A DNA stretch of 64,000 bases from Dioscorea cayenensis subsp. rotundata (taxonomy: Eukaryota; Streptophyta; Magnoliopsida; Dioscoreales; Dioscoreaceae), in contig NC_052489.1 in assembly GCF_009730915.1 (NCBI RefSeq), forward strand, positions 1,798,001 through 1,862,000, in the 5' to 3' direction. Positions within the stretch are counted from its first letter, which is position 1. Each line of letters opens with the position of its first letter. The notes under the pieces were generated by a model that saw nothing but the letters and a program-made list of their open reading frames with translations, was not told the DNA's origin and searched no databases. Shown here in pieces: positions 42,600 through 56,084 of the stretch. The translations under genes and the position numbers were made by a program.

Positions 42600-45256
42600 T
42601 CTCTTCTAAGCTTTGTTGCATTCTTATTAATTAGTTTGCATGTCTATATACAGAAAAGCTCAGCTGAATTGATAGTCCAACCAATTCCACCTCACTAGCT
42701 TCAAGAGAAGTAGTTCTGGGGCCTTGGTTTTGCTGGAAAGAAAGCTCTTTTGCTTTGTCAAATTCATGGTTGGGTCCCTTCAATTGACAATGAGAAAATT
42801 GAAAATTCTTATTAACTATGAACTTTCTACTACTTCATTGGATGTAGACCATACATACTAAGAAATAGGTGAGCTTTTGTACTACTTTGCCGGAGAACTT
42901 GACAAGGACCTCACAACAAGGTTATAAACATGCACATGATGTTAGGTGAGCTTATGAAGATGCATAAATTGATCACATTGCTTGATTTCTTGATAACCTT
43001 TAATTTTAGGATCAAACCTGTATGAAATTTGTTTGTAGTTGCAGGGATATATGCAAGAGGGCCAAGTCCTTGCATATGATGGTTGTTGTTCATTCAATTC
43101 AATTCTTCTTATTGAACTCTTTCATGATCATGCAACACTGTCAAATTAATGCAGATCTAGTTTAGATTTTTTTTTTAAGAGAGATGATCATGTTGAATTT
43201 AATTTAGGATAAAAGATATGGTGTTTTTATTTGTATGGTTAATTACCTCCATGTGATGTGTTTTTCTCTTAACTAACAAGACAATGAGACTTGTTATGCA
43301 ATAAGTTGGATGAATTGTCTAATATTTTTGCATATTATTATTAAATAAAAGGTTAATCAAAACATAAACTATGATATATCCAGATCATCAGAAGAAAAAA
43401 TTAAAGTTTTTTTTTTTTTTAAACGAGTGGTTAACTTAAAAGAAAATCAAAACAATTACACTATACGAAATTCAATCACCGAAAATGATTGATAGAACAA
43501 TTACAAAGGTAATGAAAAAAAAAACAGAGCAAACAAAGCCGCCAACAAAAAGAGATAAAAGATGCCAATGAGCTCAGTCAACTTAGTATATGAATATGTA
43601 TACAGTTGAGAAAGTTTCACTTGATATGGATATAATATATACCAATATATACCAAGGTCTCAGGTTTATTTCTATTTTGAGTCTAGAGACATTGACATAT
43701 AAGTCTTGATGAGAAACAAAGCAGACATTATAAAATAATTATTTAAATAAATAAATAAATGGCTGATTTATTCAAATAAAATATGATTGAAATAATTATT
43801 GAAAAAGTAGTTATTGTGTTTTTAAAAAAAAAAAGAAAAGAAAAGGAAATACATGATATTGATATTTACATCAAATATTAGCGAGACATTAAAAGAAAAG
43901 AGAGAATAATCAAGTAAAATAAACTTGTGTGTAATCTTGTGTCTGTTCAGTGAGTAAAAAGTAGAAAGTGTTGAATAAGGTGAAACTCAATTGGAGATCC
44001 ACCAACAACCCACTCTTTATTCCTTTGGAAAGATGCAATTAAATGAAAATGATTTCAAGAGTACCTTTTGGTGAATCTGGAGCAATGAATAGTAATCAAA
44101 CAGCATTGCAACATTGGAAAGGATAAGACCTTCCAGCCTGTTAAACATGCATGAACATTAATTTGGGAACTTGCAAAGGAGAATCATGCATTTTCACCAA
44201 ATGATCAACTCATAATCAAATATTATATTTATAAATTTGTCTCAAAATCTCATCAAAATTGACTAGCTTTTACCTTAGTTTATTCAATTTTAATATGATC
44301 TTCTCAAAAACATTAAATTAAATAAAAAAAAAAAGAGTGAGAGATATTTATATAATAAAAATTAATTTATGAAAGTTGATCCTAATTAGAAGTACACTAT
44401 ACTTATTAAAGGGAGCAAAGTATGCATGTAAACATAGGAGACCAAACATGGGACCAAGCCAACAATGCTTGGTCAAGAATAAAAAGAAAGGGTTTGAGGA
44501 GGGATCCACAAGAGTTAAGGCTTTGTTTGTTGCATCTCTATTCCCACATGCTGCAGTTCTAGGTTTCTGAATAGCTGCACATGCCACTGTCTGCAAGAAC
44601 AGTAATGAAGGATATGCATGCATGATGGCATTAACTTAGAATGGAAACTTCAAAATTTCCTTTGTTTATGTGAGTCATGAAGGTGAATATGTGATCAACT
44701 GTTTTCCATGGTAGGAGTGTAACTTGGATAACAAGTTCTTGTTTTCCATGATGCCTAAGAGAAGAAAGATTCCTGCAAGCAAAGAAAGTCTGGTTTGATT
44801 TTTCCTTAACAGCTAAGCTCATTTGTTCATGATATGTGTCTTCCTTTGTTCTTGCCAATCAGGTCACTCACATGGGGTGTAGGAGCCTTGCATTTATTGA
44901 GTGCTCCTTTTGAGCATTTAAGATCCCTTAGCTAGCTAGCTAGCCTCCATTGGTGGTGGTGGTAGAGGTGGTGGTGGTGAAAGGTGGTGTTCTTTGATCA
45001 TGGCATGCATGGGAGAACTTTGCTCTTCTGTTTGGCTTTTTTACCAAAAGCTTGACAACTTAATTGCATGCAAGTCTGCATATATGCATGGTTGGTTAAA
45101 AAAAATCAAAAACTAGAACAAAAAAATAACAATAACCAGAAGAAAAAGAAGACCAGTTCACATGAGGAGCATTTAAGACCCCCATTTGCATACTTTTCAA
45201 AATGAGGTAATTCAAGCTAGTTAGAGTGATTTGAAATATATATATATATATATATT

Positions 45257-45299
<43 letters not shown>

Positions 45300-45825
45300 A
45301 GCTTGCCAATGGAGAAGAATGCTGGTCTCTATCTGCAGTCTTTTCCAGAAGACTATACAGATTGATTGGGACTTTAGTATGCCATATGAACCTCTTTATT
45401 CTTAGTTCACACTTGATAAATTGTTCAAGCTACAAAACAAATCTCAGTCCTTTGGATGTACTCTTATGTTTGTTCTAAGTTTCCATTTTCACTAAAATAC
45501 AAACACAAGTGATATATGCTAGTTCTCTAATTATAAATAAAATAGCATGCAGCAGATCACCTGTGATGTATGAATTATATTGAAGATTATTGCATGTCAT
45601 ACAACCAGGAATATATATATATATATATATAATAACAAGACATATATATATATAACATTGGCTACTTAAAATAGATGTCTGTAATTTACACTTTTCTTTT
45701 TGTTTCCTGGCATGGAAAGTCTCATTCTAATCAAGCATCTAGAGAAAGTAACAAGTAATACAACATACATACATACATATATATATAAATTTAAGTTTCT
45801 AACAGCAATATTAACTATAACTCCT
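42600..45825. other. Intergenic, no gene recognised
   Basis: AT-rich, with TA microsatellites (45238-45293, 45612-45631, 45644-45654) and a GGTGGTGGT/TAG-rich stretch near 44930-44990. Short frames show no known domain. The last part likely includes the MYB 3' untranslated region. Confidence 0.5.
45238..45293. repeat. (TA)n microsatellite
   Basis: Two TA runs separated by TTTATATAA; part of the gene-free flank downstream of the MYB gene. Confidence 0.8.
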
Positions 45826-47013
45826 TCAGAACAAGCCTGCAGTATTATCATCTAGGGACAAGTCAAGAAGACCTTCATCATCACCTTGTTCAATAGTCTC
45901 ATCCAACAGCCATGTTTCAAGAAAGGAAAGAGGCATTTGCTGAGCTGAACCAGAGTCATCAGATCCCTCTGGTGAAGACTGGATACCAGAAAGTGGTTCT
46001 AATGTACTAAAGTTGTTGAAATTGCTGTTTTTAACAGTAGTAGTGGTTCCACTTGCAGAACCTTCACTGGATGAAGTATCATTGTTAGAAGAATTGGAGG
46101 AGTTCCTCATCCAACCTTGGAGCAATTTGGATATGTTCTCAGTGCTAGATGCATAAGTACATGTAGATGTTGATGATGTTGGTGTTGGTGTTGGTGTTTG
46201 TGTTTGTGTTGGTGATGTGAGAGATTGGCAACCATTGAAAGGCTTGAGATCTAAGAATGAATCACAAGGCTTTTCTAAAGATAAAGCCTCACAAAGAGCT
46301 CTCTTAGCCATATGGATGTCTGTTTGAAGTCTTCTCTCCCACTGCCCTTTAGAGATTGATTGATAGCTTGAGTTTCCACTGCTCAGTGATTCATCAGTGT
46401 CTCCATTCTGCAGCTTCTTCAGCTTCTTCTTCAGATGTGTGTTCCAGTAATTCTTTATATCATTGTCTGTTCTCTCTGGCAAATATGAAGCTATTGCTGC
46501 CCATCTACAATCAAATCATACAAATTAACAAACTTATTACATAAATATAAATATATATATATGCACATAATTACACACACAAATATTTATATATACATAA
46601 TTTGGATTTGAAATACCTGTTGCCAAGAAGAGCTTGGAGATGAATGATGAGTTTTTCCTCTTGATCTGTGAAGTTGCCTCTCTTGATACCTGGCCTGAGA
46701 TAATTAGTCCATCTGAGTCTGCAGCTTTTGCTACATCTCAACAACCCTGAACCAACCACACAAATTAAACCAAACCAAACTAATTAAGATAAGAATTAAA
46801 ACACTATCACTTATATGATATATCCAACCTATATATATATATATATATACAAGCTTTAAAAAATAAAATTTAAAACTAACCAGTGTTGGTAGGAACACCT
46901 CTCCAGTTACCAGGACCATGTTCTTGGATGTAAGAGACAAGGATGATGTCTTCTTCAGGTGTCCAAGGCCCTTTCTTCACACCAGTTTTATCACAGCATG
47001 GTGGTCTTCCCAT
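45826..47013 (-). CDS. R2R3-MYB transcription factor, subgroup 1 (MYB60/94/96/30 type)
   Basis: Three exons, 47013-46881, 46746-46617 and 46504-45826, at the standard R2R3 intron positions, giving 313 residues. R2 starts [20 protein letters not shown] and ends [10 protein letters not shown]3 starts [20 protein letters not shown] and ends [17 protein letters not shown]; its first helix Trp is replaced by Phe as usual. After the DNA-binding part comes a subgroup-1 segment, [20 protein letters not shown], followed by a Ser/Thr-rich and acidic activation tail ending [14 protein letters not shown]. Subgroup 1 members control stomatal opening (MYB60), wax synthesis (MYB94/96) and cell death (MYB30). 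The conserved segment looks most like MYB60 or 96. GA and CT tracts lie in the promoter. Confidence 0.95.
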
Positions 47014-47241
47014 CTCAAACAACTACAACTCTAGCTTCTTCCCTTCTTCTTCTTCTTCTTCTCTTCTTCCACTCTCTCTCTCTCTATATATATATATTTT
47101 ATAATTCTTCTTGGAGAATGGTGAAGTTAGCTAACCCTAAAATTGTTGCCTTACTTGGGGGAACGGAGACACAGGTCACCCTTCCTATATATACAAGAGA
47201 CCTTGGAAATGGTATAATAAGTTCAAGGACCCGCTGACCAA

Positions 47242-47262
47242 GAGAGAGAGAGAGAGAGAGAG
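47242..47262. repeat. (GA)n tract in the MYB promoter
   Basis: About 230 bp upstream of the MYB start codon. A complementary (CT)n tract lies at about 47391-47414, so the two can pair around a spacer of about 130 bp. Confidence 0.75.
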
Positions 47263-47382
47263 AGGTAAGGATGGAGAAGAAGAAGCTTGGCTGGGTTTGT
47301 GGCCTGGAATCAAATGTAGAAGAGAGATATAAAGAGAAAGATAAAGAGTCAAAAGTGGGCAGCGATATGCATTAACTCCATC

Positions 47383-47390
<8 letters not shown>

Positions 47391-47414
<24 letters not shown>
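47391..47414. repeat. (CT)n tract upstream of MYB
   Basis: Partner of the GA tract at 47242-47262 in inverted arrangement. Microsatellite. Confidence 0.75.
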
Positions 47415-47418
<4 letters not shown>

Positions 47419-47499
47419 CATCATGGTTGTAGTGTCATCTCTTCTGTGGCTTAAGAGACGTGTGCATTGAATGAGTCTTTAGTTTCACCATGGGAACTC

Positions 47500-50400
47500 C
47501 TCTGCAGGCCAGCTTACAATGCATTATATCCAAGCTTTACAGCATGCTTCTCTTTAGATCTGTTCACACAAAACTTCAACCTTCTTCTTATTTTGTATTA
47601 ATGATATATATATATATATATATATATGGGAAACTAGGAGTTTGTTTCCTTTGTGTTGTGCTAGCTACAAGGTGATCATTATCAGTAATATTTAACAACA
47701 ACTTTCTTTTTTTGTATGTTTAATCATTAATCTAACTTATTTATTACTGAAAACATACTAATCACCCACTAGTCTCAAGATCAAGTTGACTAGAAACTTC
47801 ACATTATATACATATATTGTTTCAACTGTTATATATATATATTATTAGTTATATTAAAGATGATTAAATAGTGTCGGTAATGAGACTAAGAAGGTGTGAT
47901 GCATATAAAAAAGCATGGTGTGTCATAACTTCTTTATTTATTACATATTCATTGATCTTTTTAACCAAAGTGTATGGCTAAATACTCCTTGTGGCTTATA
48001 TTTAATGGAAATTAAAGCTTTGTTGTGACATGAAGTGGAAAAGAATGAGCATAGAGTTGAATGCATGCATGACTTAATCTTTCAAAGGCTATTATGAAAA
48101 CTGTTACATGGTTGAAAAGTTCTTTGTGAAATTTAGTCTTTAGAAAATTGATTTCATTTGTCCTGTGACATTGTCAATTATTGACGGCAAAGGTACCAAT
48201 TAATTAGTGTGCTCAATGAAGCAGCCTCCTCATCTGATTAAACTTGTTTGTTATTATGCATGCATGGACCACAACAAAAAATTTAAAAATTTAAAAATTG
48301 ATGAGATGGACTAAGCATTGCCCTCTTCTAATTCTGCTGCCCAAGAATTAAGGCCAATCAATACTACATCTCTTCACCATGTCTCCATCATTGTACCATC
48401 ATCAATCTACAAACTCATACCCATTTTGGTGTTTATTTTTTATTTCTTTCTTTTTTTTAACCTTTTCTTCAACTTAGAGGTGACGGACTATAAATGTAAA
48501 TATTCTGTTGTAATAATTAATGTCTATTCACTTTCACATTTTACTTTTATTTATTACTTATAAAAATATAATATTTGATTATATTCTTCTATCTCCGTTC
48601 ATGACTATTGATCAAAACAATGAAATACTCGACTATATATATATATAATATAATAAATAAATTATAATTTTATTGAAATTAAAAAACCGCTACATACACT
48701 ACTACAACAAAAGAAAAATAAAAACACAACAAAGACACAAACACTAATTATGAATAATCTAGAAAACTTTTTTTTTTATATATATTTAAGATTAGTGGTG
48801 GAAATGATAATAAGGGGTTTGAATAGGGTAGGCCTCACAATTAAGAATAGATTGACTTTCACAAACATAAGATAGAAGCTAAATTTATTAGCCGGGAGAG
48901 GACGAAATGGAGATGGATGTTAATATACAATCAGCAACATTGTCATGCTTCTTCTTAAATAACATGGGTCCTCTTCTTTGTTACCTAACTAAATGTACAA
49001 TTCATTAAGTTTTGTTTAACCCTAATCTCTTCTTTAACTGATGATTTTACACCCTCAACATAACACGAACTATGTTATACATTATTTCATAAAAAAACTA
49101 ATTAGAGAACATAATGTTAACTATCTAATACAGCCTAGACTTTCTGTGCACCTCTTCAAACATTAAGTGCCCAATGACAAAATCACCTGTTGTTTAAGCC
49201 ATGCATGCTTATATTCATCTTTATTATTAAAAAAAAAAAAAATCTAATCAACACTTGTGGTTGCATCCAATTTTATTAATCAAATATTTATATCTTTACT
49301 TCCAGTATTTTATATATTTAGTTACTTAACATGATTTTTTTTTTTCAGAAATATCACAAATTAAAAAGATTAATGTGAATGTAAGAATTAACACTCACAA
49401 TCAATGAGAGAATGAATAACTACACACTTTAAATAGCTGAACCATATGATGGAGACTGTGCAAACAAAGTCCAAACCTTTCGCACTCACTAAATAACTTA
49501 AATTTATTTTTTTTTCTCGTATTTTAATTCAAGACATATATAATATATAACATGCATGGTGAAATAAGAAAGGTGTATCTTTGAAATTTTGACATAGCTA
49601 AGTGCATCATCAGTCAAAACACACAGTTTACATGCATGATTGTAATGTTAAAACAATAAATAAATAAATAAATAAATAAAAATTTGGTTTCTTAAAGTCA
49701 ATGATGATTATTTAGATAACATTAAAAAATAAAAATAATAAAAAAAAGACAGAATACACGGCTGTCCGACAAAAAGACTATGAAGTCAGGCTTGTAACGC
49801 TTGTTATATGACCCAAATGTGGGTCCACGTGTCACAACAGCTGGCCATGTTAGGTGAACTAACCCCAGCCAGTTCAAATCCGGATCACTTCTGTACGTCT
49901 TTATTGTGCATGGCCTAACCCAATTAACTTCATTTATTTTATATATATTATATATATACTTGCGTCACATTATAATATAAATATATTATATTATATGTGT
50001 GGCTTAGAGCATGCACAGTCAACACTTTGTTTTTTCCGTTGACCCATAATGACAAAAGGTGGCTTTGTTTGCTTGTAAATAAGGGTTAGAAGAAATGCTT
50101 CGAGCCAATGTTCCAGTGCCAGTAAGATGTTGGGCACTAAAATAACTTATGTCGTACTTTAAGAAAAAAATAATTCAAACATACAATAAAATATTAAAAA
50201 TATTTTTTAAAAAAATAAAATAATTATGTATTGAATATGTATAAAAATATCCATTAAGATCAATAAATATTTGTGTTTTTATCTCAGGTAATATAAATAA
50301 GTCAAAAAAACTATTGGCTGATATTGGAAATTTTATAATAACATAGATTTTTATTTAAAAAATTTATTTTTTTTATATATAAAAAAATTTAAATTCAAAA

Positions 50401-51840
50401 GAAATTTCTTACCTTTTCGATCAACCTAAATATTATTTGGAATTGATGTATTGATTTGGTTTTATAGGACACATGTGAATATATAATGTGAATATTAAAA
50501 AACTTAAAAATAAAAAATCCCTAATTGAAACATGAAAATTCACATTATATATTTATTTTGAATTTTTAGTTTTTCTAACATTATATCAAAACTAGAGGGA
50601 CAAGAGACACGTGGCGCGAAACGTGGCATCATAGATGGAGTAAAATAACGGCGTATAACGTGCCACGTAGCCAGAATATTAATTGGGATGAGCTGTGAGC
50701 CAGTTTTCTGGGTGAGCTGGCACATGATTGTGCCGTACTAAGAAGGCCATTTTTTTAAATAAATCTATGTATTATTAACTGAAAATATCTTTAAATTTTA
50801 TCCAAATTTCACTTGCATACAGATTAAAAAAATCATTTTTTTATAATTAATTTTGTTATTCTGACATTAAAATAGCTGACATTAAAAAAATATTTTTTCA
50901 ACTTTTTAAATAAAAAATATAAATATTAAACAGAAAAATCAAAAATTAAACATTAAAAAATAAATATTAAATAAAAAATAATATTTTAAATAAAAACTTA
51001 TGTGATTATATGTAAACACGCAATGTTAAATAAAAAATATATTTATTAAATAAAAAATATATGTTATAAAATAGAATAAACTAATCGAGAGCAAGTTATA
51101 GTGACTGAAAATAAAATTCACTTAAAAAATGATTGTTTGAGAATATGACAAAATCTCTCACAAATTCTGAAATTGTGAAAGATTTATAATTATTTTTTTT
51201 ATTATTAATAATAATTTTTTTTTAAATTGTGGGGCCCATGAGAAATAAATTGACGGCTTAACATGTAGACACGTCAAAACCGAGGCGGTTTCGTAAGCCC
51301 GAGACCTCGTTTGAGGTTGAACACGTGTCTCGCTATCGTGCCGCCAGACTAGTGGGGTCCATTATCGGTGGCTTGGATAGTGAACAGGTGTCTGATGGTG
51401 ACGTGGACGCCTCGATTGAATATAACAAGTCAATGGGTTGAGAATGGGGCCATGGATAGTGATGGGCCTTTACGCTTGTGTGGGGCCCATCAGTGTTTGA
51501 CTTTTAATTTATCCGAATTATAAAGCAAAGTTTTAATTTATTTTTTTTTAAATAAAGAATCACAGATAAGAAGCTCAGACTTTGTATATGTTATTTTATT
51601 TTATTTTATTTTATGAAAATGTTGTGCTTGCGGCTTCGTTGGGATTAGGATAAGGGATCAAAGTTTTATCATTTTTAATTATTTTAGAGGTTTTTTTTAA
51701 CTAACAAAAATTTTATTTTTAAAAATACTTTTTTATTTTTATTTTCTATTTAAAAATTTATTAAGTATTAATTATTGTTTTTCACCAACCCTGGTTTGGT
51801 CCTATGATGCATTAATATTCATGTCCCATTGAAAAAGCTT
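47500..51840. other. Long gene-poor AT-rich stretch
   Basis: No coding region seen. Islands of higher GC near 49760-49920, 50575-50740 and 51225-51500 carry several ACGTG cores (for example CCACGTGTCA at 49827, ACACGTGGC at 50609, GCCACGTAG near 50661, AACACGTGTC at 51310). Such clusters are known from plant promoters, but no adjoining gene is visible. Confidence 0.4.
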
Positions 51841-52404
51841 ATTCAACACTTAGCTCGAGCAAAATGATGGCACAGATGTTGTCAAATTTATATGTGTCTT
51901 TGAATTACGTGTGAAACACGCGATTTGTTTGTATTAATTAAAAAAATTATTTATTTATTTTTTTATAATTAATAAATTTTATTCAACACTTAGCTCAAGC
52001 AAAGTGATGACACAGGTGTTGTCAAATTTATATTTGTGTCTTTTGAATTACATGTGAAACACACGATTTGTTTGTATTAATTAAAAAAATTATTTATTTA
52101 TTTTTATAATTAATAAATTTTATTTAACACTTAGTTTGAGCAAAGTGATGACACAGGTGTTGTCAAATTTATATTTGTGTCTTTTGAATTACATGTGAAA
52201 CATGCGATTTGTTTGTATTAATTAAAAAATTATTTATTTATTTTTATAATTAATAAATTTTATTTAACATTTAGTTTGAGCAAAGTGATGACACAGGTGT
52301 TGTCAAATTTATATTTGTGTCATTTGAATTACGTGTAAAACACGAGATTTATTTGTATTAATTAAAAAAAATATTTATTTATTTTTCATAATTAATAAAT
52401 TTTA
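51841..52404. repeat. Tandem repeat, four copies of a 140-bp unit
   Basis: Units start at 51841, 51981, 52122 and 52262, each opening ATT(C/T)AACA(C/T)TTAG. Each continues through GAGCAAA(A/G)TGATG, CACAGGTGTTGTC, AAATTTATAT, GTGAAACACG and a long A/T end with TAATTAATAAATTTTA. Copies two to four are most alike; the first is more diverged. No coding content. Confidence 0.9.
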
Positions 52405-55213
52405 TAAAATTTAGTTAAATTAAGGTTAAGTTGCTTTTGTTGAAGAGTTGAATATTCTAGGGCGCATGATTAAGTTGGTTTTGTACGAACTTAACACCAA
52501 AATTTAAACGAATTGATGAGGACTACTGCAAGTGATGGAAAATGTGGTTTAATGAATGCAACGTGGAAAATCTTATTAACCTTTGGGATGGTACTGTCAT
52601 ATAAATCTATATGATATATTATTTTTGTTGTACAATTTAACTATAAAAAAGATAGACATTTAGAGTGACCAAAGTTAATAAAATCATTTAATCAAATTCG
52701 TACTTAAATAAAATTTGAAATAAAGGAAAATTGTAGGTATAATTTTTTCCCATTTATATATATATTTTTTAGTGTTTCATATGATAGTATTAAAATTTAT
52801 AATTTTTTTATATTTTGAAAAATTTACATTTCTTTTCATTGTTAGTTAAACCGTTAAACAATGATCTAGCGAGGAATTTAGTCTAAAACAAAAAAATATT
52901 CTATAAATAATAATTTTTATAAGATAAAGATTTTACATCTCTCTTCATTTTTTTTAGTATATTTTATTGAAATTTTTCCTTATTGTCTTTGAGATTTTTT
53001 TAACACAATAACTATTTATAAATTTTCCTATAAAAAAAAACAACCACTAATCTAGAAGCTCCTGTGAACAGATGAGAGGATACCAATAGAATTTGATTAT
53101 GAATGCAATAAATAGTTTGGACTTTTATTATAAATTGAAAATATCACAATCAATAAACCAAAAGAAAATGAAAGAAAAGGAAAGAATGAAATGTTTGGCT
53201 TGCTTTGTCCTCTTGAGTGGCTTGGAATCAAATGCCATCAAAACCGGACTAAGTGCACAGCTTCTTTTGAAACAGAACCACTTGAACAAATATATGTTAA
53301 ATGCTTGTTGTGAATCATGCTTGAGTTCCTTGATGACCTTTGCCTTTTTTATGGGAATTCATATTAGAAACAAATACTTCCAAATTTGCCTTCAAATCAT
53401 TCATTGCAATTGAGTTGTTTTGTAAGTATGTGGCATTTTGTTCATTGAGGAGTAAATGAGCATTAATTTTGAGGGGGTATTTCAGTGTATATGTTGGAAA
53501 AAATACTTACTCATACACACATATTCAGAATGAGAATTATTGGTCCCTAGGTCTTTTATTTTATTTTTTTCAACTTGTTCTAAAGTTTGTCATGGTTTGG
53601 GTGTCTCAATCAAGGAGTCATGCCAAACTATTTAATTGATTAAATTGTGTGTTAGACCTTTGTGACAAACCATTTAATGATTTTAGTTGAAGAACTTAAC
53701 TAATATTAATTGAATGATAATGTAAGCGATTTGTGATAATCCATTGTCATGTTTTTTTTTTTAAATAAATGTGGATGAGATAGAATCCTTCATCTTAGTG
53801 TAAGGGAAAAAAATGAAATACTCATTTTCATAATATAGAGTTGTAATTTATTACCATGTTGTTTCTTTTGTTTTTGTTTTTTATAAAAAAATAGATAAAT
53901 CACTAATTTATTTAAAACAAACAATTTTTTTATTGTATTAATTTATTTATTTATTAATTTGTCCACACAACAACATGAATTTTTTAGTTTATTTTTCACT
54001 TTCATACTTTTCCAATTTTATATATTTTCAATCTATCAATCCAATGTCATTTTCCAAATGAATATGGTTGATTAAAAGTGCATTAACTTCAATAATTATT
54101 TTTTTTAATGAAAACAATAATGTATTTTTTAAACATGGCATCCTTTCATTTTAAAAGTATTGCAATCCTTTCATATGCCCATTATTTATCAAAATGGCCT
54201 GGAATCATCACATCATTTGCCAAAAAAACACCTTGTTTTGATTGGGCATCAAACAATTTTTTTTCCTGTTTTTATTTTCCATTGATGGAAACAACAAGCT
54301 CATTTTCTAAACATAATAATATTATTTATTTTAAAAGCATCATAATGGGGCCCATGGTCACTATATTTATGAAATGGCCCAGACATGATGGCCTCTGGGC
54401 CACTATATCAGTACCCAATAAACACTTTAATTGGACATCAAAATTTTTTTATTAATTCAAGCAACCAACGCAATGTTTTTCAAGGAAAATCCTATTTATT
54501 TACCAAATGACTTAGCCTAACCGTACTTGATTCCATATAAAAAATATAAGTGAAATATTTAAAAATCTCGAATTTAAAACTTATTAGAAATATTGGTGAT
54601 ACACATCATCTCTGATTAAGGGCAAGTAAATGGGACGATTAATTTTCCGGACTGTGTGCACCTCGCACTGATCGCTTTTGTTAAAAAAAAAATCATATAT
54701 TTTTTTTAATATTTTTATATAAATCTTATTGAATTTAGCACTCATCGCTTTTGTTAAAAAAATCATATTTATTTTCAATATTTTTATATAAAACTTATTG
54801 AGGCACAAAATGTTTTTTTTTTTAAAAAAAAAAACCTATTCAAACTGAATGAGAAGTTTTTTTAAACCTATTCATTTTTTGAAAAAAGTGTTCGGGCATC
54901 AATATTTTTAATTATTATTATATAAATTATATATTTATTTTCTGCATATTTTATTTTTATATTTTATGTTCTTTAATATTTATACATTAATTTATAGTCT
55001 AGAATAGATTAATTCCCCTGCGGGCTAGGTGTTTAAAAAAAAAGGTGCGCGAATAGGTTTTAATTTTTTTAAATGAATGTTTTAAAAAAAAAAAAAATGG
55101 AATTTATTTTAAAAAGAATAGACTTTTGTTTAAACCAAATTAACTAATTATTATTATTACTTAATATTAGATTGAAATAAGATCAACTCATATTTAAATA
55201 TGAAAGTTACATA

Positions 55214-55262
<49 letters not shown>

Positions 55263-55446
55263 ACATTTTCTTGAAAAAGGACTCTTAACATTTTGGATCT
55301 TAATCATTTATATATTGATTTATATTTTAGAATATATTAATTCTTTTTAAATAGATTTTTCTTTCTAAAAGAAATGAGTGCCTAAACAGGTTTTATTCTT
55401 TTTTTTTTAATGAATTTTTTAAGAAAAACAAAATGGAAAAAAAAAT
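52405..55446. other. AT-rich intergenic DNA
   Basis: No gene recognised. A local duplication of about 70 bp lies at 54663-54733 and 54737-54802 (shared CGCTTTTGTTAAAAAAA, then TTTTTATATAAA). The open frames at 53093-53413 and 54108-54455 show no known domain. A (CT)n run is at 55217-55261. Confidence 0.4.
55217..55261. repeat. (CT)n microsatellite
   Basis: A pure CT run of about 44 bases in otherwise AT-rich DNA, about 190 bp before the LINE insertion. Confidence 0.85.
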
Positions 55447-55453
55447 TTACCCA

Positions 55454-56084
55454 CACTTTAAATTTGCTCGCCCCTCCTCCAAACGTTACTACAATTTGGA
55501 CAATCTGGTTACTTTCTCTTAATTGCAGACTTCAAGTTCTTTGGGATCTCATTATTAGAGTCATAATGTGGATCATATGGCTAAAAAGAAATAACCGTAT
55601 CTTTCATTTGAAAGTTCTACCTCTTTATTCTATGATTTTTAAGATTGCTAATTTGATTCTACTTTGGTTTTCCACAATTTCAGGCCCCCACCAACAATCC
55701 CTTAGTGAAGCTTCGCAGAAGATTAAGCATTCACTTACTTTCCTAAATGAAAGAGTATTAGCTCGTTTCGGCGATACTGTTCCTGTCCATGAGCTGATGA
55801 TAGCCGCGGAACCTTCATCTAGCGAGTGATCCACCCATGCTCTCTCTTTTTTCAGCTATTGAAGGCCTATGACACCTTCTAGTGCTCTTCGTCTTCCAAC
55901 TACTCTTAGTTACTTCGTGTTTGTTCATCACCTCTGGTGATTTTTCTAGTTTGTTTGTTTTAGTTTGCTATCTTTGTTCTGTTTCTAGCCTCTATTCCTC
56001 TTTTTGTTTTGTCTCTATTATCTTGTACTTGTTTCCTTTGCTTTGAATAAATTGTGATTTATCCACTTTATATAAAAAAAAAAA
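55454..56084 (+). mobile_element. 5'-truncated LINE (L1-type) insertion
   Basis: The plus strand codes a tail piece (…MWIIWLKRNNRIF…) that matches the 3' end of the LINE at the right edge of the window (…VWNIWLIRNDCIF…). After it come a 3' non-coding part, AATAAA near 56046 and an A-run at about 56073-56084. TTACCCA occurs directly before (55447-55453) and after (56085-56091) the element, a target duplication as made by LINE integration. Only about 630 bp of the element was copied. Confidence 0.88.

Noticed and set aside
44348-44623. Frame of 91 codons downstream of MIF
   Set aside because: No domain, and composition typical of chance frames in intergenic DNA.
53093-54455. Two plus-strand frames of just over 100 codons
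   Set aside because: Low-complexity A/T-rich DNA, no domains, no splice pattern or conservation visible.
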